Positions 1-7,655 of a stretch of 64,000 nt of DNA are shown piece by piece. The position numbers and the translations under genes are program-made. The notes beneath the pieces were generated by a model. It was not told the origin of the DNA, did not search any database, and saw only the letters and a list, made by a program, of their open reading frames with translations. Position 1 is the first letter of the stretch, and every line of letters starts with the position of its first letter. This DNA comes from Burkholderia sp. S171. Lineage in GTDB: Bacteria > Pseudomonadota > Gammaproteobacteria > Burkholderiales > Burkholderiaceae. The stretch covers positions 77,714 to 141,713 of the forward strand of contig NZ_LMUF01000057.1 of NCBI RefSeq assembly GCF_009766085.1. The letters are read 5' to 3'.

Positions 1-1104
1 ATCGAGTTCTTTCACGTTCGCTTTGCTGTCCTCGTTTGCAACCGCTGCGTGTACCAGCGGCAACAGATCGCGGCCATAACCCAGCGCGTCTTCCAGCGGA
101 TCGAAACCACGGATCAGAAACGTGGAAATCCCCAGACGGTAATATTCGATCAACGCCTCCGTCACTTGCTCGGGCGTGCCGACCAGCGATGTGGAGTTGC
201 CCGCCGCTTTCGTCAGCGCGGTGATGCCGGTCCATAGACGCTTGTCCACCACGGTCCCCTTCGCTGCTTCGGCGAGCAGACGCTGTGCACCGACGTTCTT
301 CGGTTCGGTCGGTCGACGTGTAAAGTTAGGATTGCTTTTCACCACGTCCGTCGCGCGTGCGAGGATCGATTCCGCGCGTGCCCACGCGGCATCTTCTGTT
401 GGAGCGATGATCGGGCGTAGCGAAAGGCTGAAGCGGATTGCGTTCTCACGGCCATACGGTTTGGCGGCGGCGCGCACAAGGGCGATGGTCTCGGCGACCT
501 GGGCTAGCGATTCGCCCCACAACGCAAAAACATCGGCATGCTTGCCCGCGACCTGGATTGCTGCTTCTGACGAACCGCCGAAATACACCGGAAGATGCGG
601 CTTCTGCACGGGGCGAACCAGCGATCGGTGACCCTTCACCCGATAGAACTCGCCCTCGTGATCAAACGGCGTTTCGCTTGTCCATGACCGCTTCACGACA
701 TCAAGATATTCATCGGTGCGCTTGTAGCGGTCGTCGTGATCGAGGAAGTCGCCGTCGCGTTGCTGTTCGGTATCGTCGCCGCCGGAGATGATGTGCACGG
801 CGGTGCGGCCTGCGCTGAAATGATCGAGCGTGGCGAGTTGACGGGCGGCCAGCGTCGGCGCGACAAAGCCCGGCCTATGCGCAAGCAGGATGCCCAAACG
901 CTTGGTCTGTTGCGCGACGAACGACGCGATCTGGAAGCCGTCCGGCGATGCACTTGAATGCGCGATCAGCACGCGATCGAAACCACCGTATTCATGCGCT
1001 TGCGCGACCGCAGCAATGTAGGGCGGATTGACCGCGGGACCTTGCGGCAAGTGGATTTCGCTTGATTCCTGATGGCTCACGTAGCCGATGAATTCAACGC
1101 TCAT
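1..1104 (-). CDS. LLM-class FMN-dependent monooxygenase (SsuD-like), 3' end outside window
   Basis: Bacterial-luciferase-like enzyme predicted to use FMNH2 and O2 on an organosulfur substrate, such as alkanesulfonate to aldehyde plus sulfite. The visible 368 codons start MSVEFIGYVSHQ and carry the family stretches AHRPGFVAPTLAARQLATLD, FGGSSEAAIQVAGKHADVFA and FLIRGFDPLEDALGYGR. No stop is met before position 1, so the C-terminus is cut by the window edge. The ATG at 1104 has AAAGGAG seven bases upstream and overlaps the stop of the upstream acyl-CoA dehydrogenase-like gene as ATGA, which implies translational coupling. It is a clear paralogue of the protein at 5621-6697. The exact substrate cannot be read from sequence. 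Confidence 0.9.
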   Translation of the reverse strand, partial: MSVEFIGYVSHQESSEIHLPQGPAVNPPYIAAVAQAHEYGGFDRVLIAHSSASPDGFQIASFVAQQTKRLGILLAHRPGFVAPTLAARQLATLDHFSAGRTAVHIISGGDDTEQQRDGDFLDHDDRYKRTDEYLDVVKRSWTSETPFDHEGEFYRVKGHRSLVRPVQKPHLPVYFGGSSEAAIQVAGKHADVFALWGESLAQVAETIALVRAAAKPYGRENAIRFSLSLRPIIAPTEDAAWARAESILARATDVVKSNPNFTRRPTEPKNVGAQRLLAEAAKGTVVDKRLWTGITALTKAAGNSTSLVGTPEQVTEALIEYYRLGISTFLIRGFDPLEDALGYGRDLLPLVHAAVANEDSKANVKELD

Positions 1105-2333
1105 AGTGGTGCTCCTTTAAGAGAAGAGTTGGCTTGGTGCGCGGCGAATCCTGCGCGTCCGAATGCGCCGAGCAGCGCATCGTTTTGCGGTGTATGAATG
1201 CGCGAGCACAGCACGTCGCGATGATGGCGTTCGAGTGCGTTGTTGCGGCTTAACCCCGGATTGCCGCTTGCCTCGACCGCGAGTTCAACGGCGGTGATGG
1301 CGTTCTGCGTGACGAGGTATTTGATAGCGGGTGCTTCATGCAGCGGAACGCTGCCGTGCGAACCGGCGTCCAGCAGCACGCGATTGTTGAGCAGCAATGC
1401 GTCGATACGGCCAAGGGTCTGCTGGAAACTGCCGAGGCTGGAGAGCGGTGCGCCGAGGTTGGCGGGTTTGCGATCCGTGGCCCATGATGCAAACCAGTCG
1501 CGCGCAGACCGGGCGACGGCATCGTAGATCGATGAGAGCAGCACGTTCATCCACAGCGTCGTCAGCGGGTCCATGCCGCTCGCGGCGATCTCTGGGGAAT
1601 TCAGGTCGACCGCACGAGCAGCCGGAACACGCACGTTCTCGAAGATCACTTCGTGACTGCCGGTTGCACGCATGCCGAGGTGGTTCCATGGCTCGCCGAA
1701 TCGAATGCCCTCTGTATCCCGATGCACGAGGAACGTCCCCACGCGCGGCGGGTTTTCGTCGGTGCGGCCCCAAACAGCGAACCATGTCAGCCCGGGACTG
1801 CCGGTTGAATAGATCTTGCTGCCGTTGAGAATCCAGGCATCGCCGCTGTCGGTCAGACGACCGATAGTACCGGGCAAACCGCCGCGAGAGGGCGAGCCCA
1901 GTTCGGGCTCCACGCGCAGTGAGTTGATGAGCGCGCCGTGTTCCACCGCGTCGCGCGCCACCTGTTCCTTTAATGCTTGCGGCCAGTTAGGATTGGCCTG
2001 CAGACGCAGATGATAAAGACATTGCATCACAAGGATCAGCGCGGTCGACGGCTCCCCACGTGCGACCGCTCGTATCACTTTGAGCACGTGCGGGAGCGTC
2101 GCCTGCCGGCCACCAAGTGCTTGCGGCACTGTTAGGGCCAACAAGCCGGCGCTTCGCAAACGCGCGAGGTTGTCGTGGGGAAAGATCGCATCGCGATCCA
2201 GCACACCGGCGCTCGCAGCGAAATCCTGAGTAAGCGCGGCAAGCCATGGATCGGCGGCGTTGCTGTCGAGATCGGCGAGGGCGTCGAGCGCGATAGGGTC
2301 CTGCAAGGCAGTGGGAGGATGCCGTACGGTCAT
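1101..2333 (-). CDS. Acyl-CoA dehydrogenase-fold oxidoreductase, SfnB/DszC-like
   Basis: A 410-residue flavoprotein of the acyl-CoA dehydrogenase superfamily. The N-terminal helical domain includes ALTVPQALGG, the central beta domain includes WILNGSKIYSTGSPG and GMRATGSHEVIFENVRVP, and the C-terminal helical domain includes EASGNPGLSRNNALERHHRD. Members beside LLM monooxygenases (SfnB, DszC and relatives) act in sulfur acquisition as FMNH2-dependent oxygenases rather than in beta-oxidation; that role is inferred here from context. It lies 24 bases after the binding-protein gene and overlaps the downstream monooxygenase by four bases, so it belongs to the same operon. The ATG at 2333 has only a weak SD. 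Confidence 0.85.
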   Translation of the reverse strand: MTVRHPPTALQDPIALDALADLDSNAADPWLAALTQDFAASAGVLDRDAIFPHDNLARLRSAGLLALTVPQALGGRQATLPHVLKVIRAVARGEPSTALILVMQCLYHLRLQANPNWPQALKEQVARDAVEHGALINSLRVEPELGSPSRGGLPGTIGRLTDSGDAWILNGSKIYSTGSPGLTWFAVWGRTDENPPRVGTFLVHRDTEGIRFGEPWNHLGMRATGSHEVIFENVRVPAARAVDLNSPEIAASGMDPLTTLWMNVLLSSIYDAVARSARDWFASWATDRKPANLGAPLSSLGSFQQTLGRIDALLLNNRVLLDAGSHGSVPLHEAPAIKYLVTQNAITAVELAVEASGNPGLSRNNALERHHRDVLCSRIHTPQNDALLGAFGRAGFAAHQANSSLKGAPL

Positions 2334-2357
2334 CGGAAGGTCCGTTATTGACGAATG

Positions 2358-3293
2358 TTAATGCGCCGTGAACTGGGCGTCGAAACTGGGTGTCACGTCG
2401 AGCGTGGTCTTGATCACGCCCGCGCGAACGTAGAGGTCGGCCGTGCGTTGCTGCTCGGCGATCACCTTGCTGTCGATCGTGATTGGCTTCAACTGCGCTC
2501 GCTGATAGACGACTTTCAGTACATTGGCGGGCAGGTGGGTGACACGAGATTGGATGGCCGCAACTTCGTCAGGATGGGACAACGCCCATTGTTGACCGGC
2601 TGCTACGCGACGCACGAAGTCATCAATTTCCGCGCGTTTGGTCTTGATCGATTCGTCGGTGGCGGCCTGAAAGCTCAGCCCCGATGAAAGTCCCACGCCA
2701 TTCGCCACGCTGCGGTTGTTATCGCGCAATTCACCGAGCGCAACATACGGGTCCCACGTAGACCATGCATCGACGTTGCCCGACTCCAGCGCGGACTTGG
2801 CATCGGCCGGCTGCATGAACTCCAGCGTCACGTCAGAGAGCTTGATGCCCGCACGTTCCAGCGTCGCGATGGCCAGAAAATGGCCGATGGAACCCCGCGT
2901 GGTCGCTATGCGTTTGCCTTTCAGATCGGCTGCGCTTTTGATGGGGGAGCCGGCCGGCACAAGGATCGCGAGGTCGACGGGTTGTGAACGCGTTGCCGCT
3001 ACCGCTCGCACGCGTGCACCGGCGGCGTAAGCGAAGATCAGCGGGGCGTCGCCCAGACCGCCTATATCGATTGCGCCTGCATTCAAGGCCTCACCGAGCG
3101 GTTGCGCGGCGGGAAAGTTGAACCACTCGATCTTGTACGGCACGTCTTTCAACTGGCCGGACGCTTCCAGGATCCCGCGTACCTGCAACTGCTGGTCGCC
3201 GACTTTCAGAACTGGTTCGGCCACCGAAGCAAGAGAGTGCAGCGCGGTGAATGCAGTCAGCGCGGCGATCAGGAGGAGACTGCGTCGTTTCAT
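2358..3293 (-). CDS. Aliphatic sulfonate/taurine-type ABC transporter substrate-binding protein
   Basis: Periplasmic binding protein of the SsuA/TauA/NMT1 family, 311 aa. A signal peptide (MKRRSLLLIAALTAF..., cleavage near SVAEP) is followed by LKVGDQQLQVRGILEASGQL. Other family segments are the FPAAQPLGEALNAGAIDIGG loop, GKRIATTRGSIGHFLAIATL and AWSTWDPYVA. No permease or ATPase gene lies next to it in the window, so its partners are either left of position 1 or the set at 49-51.5 kb. It sits 24 bases upstream of the dehydrogenase-like gene and 130 bases downstream of the rhodanese gene. Confidence 0.85.
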   Translation of the reverse strand: MKRRSLLLIAALTAFTALHSLASVAEPVLKVGDQQLQVRGILEASGQLKDVPYKIEWFNFPAAQPLGEALNAGAIDIGGLGDAPLIFAYAAGARVRAVAATRSQPVDLAILVPAGSPIKSAADLKGKRIATTRGSIGHFLAIATLERAGIKLSDVTLEFMQPADAKSALESGNVDAWSTWDPYVALGELRDNNRSVANGVGLSSGLSFQAATDESIKTKRAEIDDFVRRVAAGQQWALSHPDEVAAIQSRVTHLPANVLKVVYQRAQLKPITIDSKVIAEQQRTADLYVRAGVIKTTLDVTPSFDAQFTAH

Positions 3294-3423
3294 GAATCTT
3301 CCAGGCAGGGAAAAGATTCACGATACGGTTCGACGCGGCATTAGACAAACGCGTTGTTCTGCTTTGCTAATCACCAGAATTGGAATGACGCGGATCGGGG
3401 CGGCCCGCGTCAAATCAGATGTT

Positions 3424-5013
3424 TCAGATTACGAAGAAGCCATGCGTGCCGTCACGTTCGAGTTGCGCGACGAGACCGTACTCCCATTCAAGGTACGCGC
3501 TCATTGCTTCGTGCGGGGCGTCGGTGCCTTCATACGGACGCCGATACCGGTCAATGCGCGGCGACGCCAGATGTGTCTCACCCTGCGCAAGCGGCAAGCC
3601 TGCCGAGGTCCATGCAGCGGTACCGCCTTCGAGCAACAAGACAGGCTTCGATGTAATCGCCGCCACTTCCGGTCCGGCGAATGCGGCAAGCGCGCTCGAT
3701 CCGCACGTGACCACGTATTGCTTCGCATCCGGTAGCGCAGGGAGGTCGAGCGCAAGCCGCGATCGCACGGTCCACCATGCGCCGGGAATGTGTCCCTTCA
3801 CATGGTTGGCGCTCGCTGTGAAGTCGAGCACGATCGTCTGACTCGCTGGATCGTCGAGCAGGGCGGCGAGTTCGTTTGCGGTGATCTTTGGTATGGCTGC
3901 GGGCAGCGGTTTCGCGGCGCGCCACGAGCCTTGTTCGGTCAGGTCGGCGCTCGTTGCGCCGTCGATCACATGCACGTCGATGTTCATCTGCGCGAGCCAT
4001 GACGCTGTCATGTTGGCGCGCACGCCATCGTCGTCGAAGAGGACCACGCGAGCGCCTCGGACCGGCGCGAACATCTCCGTTTCCTGCACCAGTTGTCCGC
4101 CCGGCGCGCCTTGAAAACCTGCTGCATGCGCGTGTTCATATTCGGCCGGCGTGCGGACATCGAAGCGATACGTCGTGCGTTCAACATCTTCTGCCCAGCG
4201 CTTCGCCTCTGCGAGCGTCGTGCGTTTCACGCCTGCGCGATCGGCTACGGCTCGTGCCGATTCACGCGAAGCCGCGTCGGCGCGACCGTCGCCGGTGGCG
4301 AACTGCCGAGCGCTGCCATGGGCGAGCGATTGACCCGCGAGCAACCAGCCGATCGTGCCGTTACGCAACGCGGCCACCGGGTTCGGAAGCCCCGCATTCA
4401 CCAGCGACTGCGTGCCGATAATGCTGCGCGTACGCCCCGCGCAATTCACGATCACGCGCGTCTTGGGATCGGGCGCGAGCGCACGAGCGCGCAACACGAG
4501 CTCGGCACCCGGAACGCTGATGCTGCCGGGGATGTTCATCGTCTGATATTCGTCGTAGCGGCGCGCGTCCAGCACGACCACGTCCTCGCCGCTTTTCAGT
4601 AGCGCATCAACGGCTTCAGCCGATAACGCCGGCGTATGCTGCTTCGATTCGACGAATTCGCCGAACGCTTTGCTGGGCACGTTGACATCGCGGAACACTT
4701 CGCCGCCTGCGCGTTCCCAGCCTTTCAAACCATCTTCGAACAACGCAACATCGGTATAGCCGAGTTCTTCGAACCGTCGCGCAGCCCGTTCCGCCAGACC
4801 TTCGCCGTCATCGAGGAGAACGATGGGCACGTTCTTGCGCGGCAACTTCGTAAAGGCGTCGAGTTCGATCTTCGATAACGACAGGTTCGCTGCAAACAAG
4901 GGGTGACGTTGCGCGTGCGGATCTTCTTCGCGGACATCGAGGAAGGCTATTTCGCGCTTTGAAAGCAGGGCGTTGCGCACGTCGTTGAAGCTGCGCTGGG
5001 AGATGGCGCTCAT
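3424..5013 (-). CDS. Four-domain rhodanese-type sulfurtransferase
   Basis: A 529-residue protein with four consecutive rhodanese-like domains, roughly residues 1-115, 125-235, 265-375 and 385-490. The active-site loop Cys is present in domain 2 (C191, in NCAGRTRS) and domain 4 (C437, in VVTCGSS). The loops of domains 1 (LLDDGEG) and 3 (LFDDDGVRA) have Asp instead. Active domains would carry a persulfide and pass sulfane sulfur to acceptors such as cyanide, thiols or sulfite; inactive domains are often structural. The start overlaps the dioxygenase stop by four bases (ATGA), so the pair is translationally coupled. The physiological donor is unknown. Confidence 0.9.
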   Translation of the reverse strand: MSAISQRSFNDVRNALLSKREIAFLDVREEDPHAQRHPLFAANLSLSKIELDAFTKLPRKNVPIVLLDDGEGLAERAARRFEELGYTDVALFEDGLKGWERAGGEVFRDVNVPSKAFGEFVESKQHTPALSAEAVDALLKSGEDVVVLDARRYDEYQTMNIPGSISVPGAELVLRARALAPDPKTRVIVNCAGRTRSIIGTQSLVNAGLPNPVAALRNGTIGWLLAGQSLAHGSARQFATGDGRADAASRESARAVADRAGVKRTTLAEAKRWAEDVERTTYRFDVRTPAEYEHAHAAGFQGAPGGQLVQETEMFAPVRGARVVLFDDDGVRANMTASWLAQMNIDVHVIDGATSADLTEQGSWRAAKPLPAAIPKITANELAALLDDPASQTIVLDFTASANHVKGHIPGAWWTVRSRLALDLPALPDAKQYVVTCGSSALAAFAGPEVAAITSKPVLLLEGGTAAWTSAGLPLAQGETHLASPRIDRYRRPYEGTDAPHEAMSAYLEWEYGLVAQLERDGTHGFFVI

Positions 5014-5606
5014 GAGTCGAGTCGTTCCTTCGAGAGGTTCCAGAGGTTGGGGAGCGTGTTGTTCGTGTAGCCGGAGACGAACGGTTTTGGCGGGCCGTCA
5101 GAAGGATAGACGTGCCGCGAGATGCCGCCGATGTTCGCACCGTACACATGAATACTGATGGATACCCGGTCGTCGAACGCATTGCTTACGCGATGGATAT
5201 CGCCGATGGACGGCGACACCGCCGCCACTGCACCCCGTTCGAGCAACTGGTCTTCGCCTGATACCAGAAGCGCACCCTGATCGGTGCGTGCATAAGAGCG
5301 TGCGACTTCCGCGCCGCGCAGCACGCCGACGAGGCCCCACACCGTGTGATCGTGAACAGGCGTTTGTTGCCCCGGTCCCCACACGAAGCTGACGACCGAG
5401 AAACGTTGACGGGCATCGGCGTAAAGCAGGAATTGCTGATAGCGATCAGGCGATGGTTGCGCGTAGGCATCGGGTAGCCAGTCATCTTCGGCTATCAGCT
5501 TGCTCAGCGACACCGCCCCGTGTTCAAGCAGGTGCGCTTCTGGTAAATTTTTATCGACGAGTTGCGCAATCTCGCTTATAAATCCGCGCAGTTTTACATG
5601 GCTCAT
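5010..5606 (-). CDS. Cysteine dioxygenase-family thiol dioxygenase
   Basis: Cupin-fold non-heme iron enzyme of 198 aa that oxidises a thiol (cysteine or 3-mercaptopropionate) to a sulfinic acid with O2. The iron ligands are H85 and H87 in VHDHTVWGLVGVLRG and H138 in SIGDIHRVSNA. The conserved His/Tyr pair is H153 and Y155 in SIHVYGANIGG. Bacterial members split into cysteine and mercaptopropionate dioxygenases, and the sequence alone does not settle which applies. It is 14 bases from the upstream monooxygenase gene and coupled to the rhodanese gene downstream, which suggests a route from thiol to sulfinate with sulfur transfer. Confidence 0.88.
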   Translation of the reverse strand: MSHVKLRGFISEIAQLVDKNLPEAHLLEHGAVSLSKLIAEDDWLPDAYAQPSPDRYQQFLLYADARQRFSVVSFVWGPGQQTPVHDHTVWGLVGVLRGAEVARSYARTDQGALLVSGEDQLLERGAVAAVSPSIGDIHRVSNAFDDRVSISIHVYGANIGGISRHVYPSDGPPKPFVSGYTNNTLPNLWNLSKERLDS

Positions 5607-5620
5607 CGCTTATTGTCGCT

Positions 5621-6697
5621 TCACGCCGCGTGCGCTATTTGCGCGGTCAGTTCACGCGTGGCCGGGATCAACTCGCGGCCGTAATCGAGCGCGTCTTCCA
5701 GCGGATCGAAGCCGCGAATCAGGAAGGTGGTGACGCCGAGCGCGTGATATTCGGCCAGCGTTTGCGCTACTTGAGCTGGGGTGCCAACGAGTGCAGTCGA
5801 ATTCGAGCGGCCCCCGATCTCCTTCGCTACGCCGGTCCACAGGCGATCATCGGCACGTACGCCGTCGCCTGCTGCGGCGAGCAAGCGACGCGCGCCTTCG
5901 CTTTGCTGCGGCGTTGCTTCACCGAGACCTTGCTGCGCACGCAGCCGACGCGTTTCATCAAGGATATGTTCAGCACGTTCCCACGCGGCCTTTTCCGTTG
6001 CCGCAAGAATGGGCCGGAACGACACCGAGAAACGCACGTTGCGCCCATGTTTTGCTGCTTCAGCGCGAACGCGAGTGACCTGTTCGCGCACCTGTTCTTT
6101 CGATTCGCCCCACAACGCGTAGACGTCTGCATGCTTGCCCGCGACCTCGATAGCCGGTGCCGATGCGCCGCCGAAATAGATCGGTACGTAGGGGGCTTGC
6201 TTGGGCTTTACTTCGGAGAACGCTTTTTCGAAGCGGTAATAGCGGCCTTCGTGATCGAAGGGGTCGGATTCGGTCCACACGCGTCGCAGGATCTGCAGGT
6301 ATTCGTCGGTGCGGGCGTAGCGTTCGTCGTGCGAGAGGAAGTCGCCGTCGCGGCGTTGCTCGACGTCGCTGCCGCCCGAGATGAAATGGACCGCGAGGCG
6401 GCCGCCGCTTAGCTGATCGAGCGTGGCGAGCTGGCGGGCGGCCAGGGTCGGCGCGACGAAGCCGGGGCGATGCGCGAGCATGAAGTGGATGCGCTGCGTG
6501 ACGCCGGCCGCGTAAGCGACGGTCAGCATGGCGTCGGGGCTGGTCGACTGATAGGGCACGAGAATGCGGTCGAAACCGGCCTTTTCGTGCGCCTGGGCGA
6601 AGTCGCGGAGATAGTCGATATCGATTGCCGGACCGCGCGCCAGATACGTCTCCGACACTTTTTGCTGCTGGATCATGCCGATAAATTCGACGCTCAC
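5621..6697 (-). CDS. LLM-class FMN-dependent monooxygenase (SsuD-like)
   Basis: First gene of the leftward organosulfur operon, a TIM-barrel flavin-dependent monooxygenase of 358 aa similar over its whole visible length to the protein at 1-1104. It has AHRPGFVAPTLAARQLATLD, YFGGASAPAIEVAGKHADVY and TFLIRGFDPLEDALDYGREL. I use the GTG at 6697 (protein VSVEFIGMIQQQ). It has GAGGAG eight bases upstream and matches the MSVEFIG start of its paralogue, whereas the open frame runs on to 6784 without SD support. Predicted role: oxygenolytic desulfonation with FMNH2 from a separate reductase. Confidence 0.9.
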   Translation of the reverse strand: MSVEFIGMIQQQKVSETYLARGPAIDIDYLRDFAQAHEKAGFDRILVPYQSTSPDAMLTVAYAAGVTQRIHFMLAHRPGFVAPTLAARQLATLDQLSGGRLAVHFISGGSDVEQRRDGDFLSHDERYARTDEYLQILRRVWTESDPFDHEGRYYRFEKAFSEVKPKQAPYVPIYFGGASAPAIEVAGKHADVYALWGESKEQVREQVTRVRAEAAKHGRNVRFSVSFRPILAATEKAAWERAEHILDETRRLRAQQGLGEATPQQSEGARRLLAAAGDGVRADDRLWTGVAKEIGGRSNSTALVGTPAQVAQTLAEYHALGVTTFLIRGFDPLEDALDYGRELIPATRELTAQIAHAA

Positions 6698-6885
6698 GAA
6701 AGACGCTCCTCGTTGATTCACACTGTGAAGGCAGTGCGTGAAGAGACGCTTCAGGACGCTGCCGATAGCTTTAAAGGCTAACATCGGCTGACGCAGATCT
6801 TAAATATCAAAACGAGCTAAAGATATGGGGTGGGGCGAATGGGGGGGTGTGAGAGCGAGGTTCCGTCGAGCCCACCTTGCAGCCC

Positions 6886-7362
6886 TTACGACCCCTTGCT
6901 CCTACCCGACGACCCCGACTTCGCACTAGCCGGCGACCGCGCTCTCCACCGGCTCGTGGTCTCTTTCCCCGCAACCTCGTCCATTGCCACGGCGATCAAC
7001 TCGACCCGTTGCTCGCGCGTAAAACTCGCGTAAGAAATACCATCGATCACGCCATGTTTCTTCAACAGATGAATCGCAGCCGACCGGTTCGCTTTCTCGA
7101 GTTCCAGGTCTTCCTGCGCGCTGAGCAACGCCGCTGTCAAACTCGCGACCGCGGCTTTTTCCTGCGCGACATCGAATTTCATCAGGTCCATCTTGACGTC
7201 GAGATCAGGCTCGTTCCCCGATGCCCTGAGCTGCAATTGCGTCAGCTCGCGTTTCAAATCGCCTTCCCGGCGAAGCGCGCGTTCAAGTTTTTGTGCCATG
7301 CCGGGGTGTGACCGCCCGTGGCCGCGAAAGAACGTGCTGAAGGTGTTTCCGAGAATTCCCAT
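6886..7362 (-). CDS. Hypothetical protein with helical core and basic tail
   Basis: I do not recognise the family. From the ATG at 7362 (MGILGNTFSTFFRGHGRS) the product is 158 aa. GAGG lies ten bases upstream of this ATG; the open frame extends to 7449 without a better start. The middle (KLERALRREGDLKRELTQLQ, then DLMKFDVAQEKAAVASLTAA) is heptad-rich and probably helical or coiled-coil. The end is rich in Arg, Lys and Ser. No signal peptide or membrane segment is visible. It stands alone between the organosulfur operon and the ahpF terminator. Confidence 0.65.
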   Translation of the reverse strand: MGILGNTFSTFFRGHGRSHPGMAQKLERALRREGDLKRELTQLQLRASGNEPDLDVKMDLMKFDVAQEKAAVASLTAALLSAQEDLELEKANRSAAIHLLKKHGVIDGISYASFTREQRVELIAVAMDEVAGKETTSRWRARSPASAKSGSSGRSKGS

Positions 7363-7549
7363 ACCGTCATGACCTCGAGGTGATTTGTGCATCGGCACGT
7401 GCTGTCCGATGGCCGCAGGTGTGCACTCGACGCGAGAACCGAATCTCACTCTTGATATCTACGGCAACTCGGGGCAATTCTTTAGACAATTTATGGGCCG
7501 TCTAATTAACGGTATTTGTTACGCGATGTAAGCTGGAGAAAGGACGAAA

Positions 7550-7591
7550 AAACGCCCGATAATCAACATGATAGGTGATTATCGGGCGTTT
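7550..7591 (-). terminator. Intrinsic terminator after ahpF
   Basis: A perfect 16-bp inverted repeat, 7550-7565 and 7576-7591, with a 10-base loop. Read on the minus strand, the stem ends in a run of six T. It lies about 65 bases past the ahpF stop, so it should end the ahpC-ahpF transcript. Confidence 0.9.
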
Positions 7592-7655
7592 GATACTACG
7601 ATTAGATCGAAGCGTCTAAACAGCTATCCGTAAGGTGAACCGCTGCCCGCCGGCT

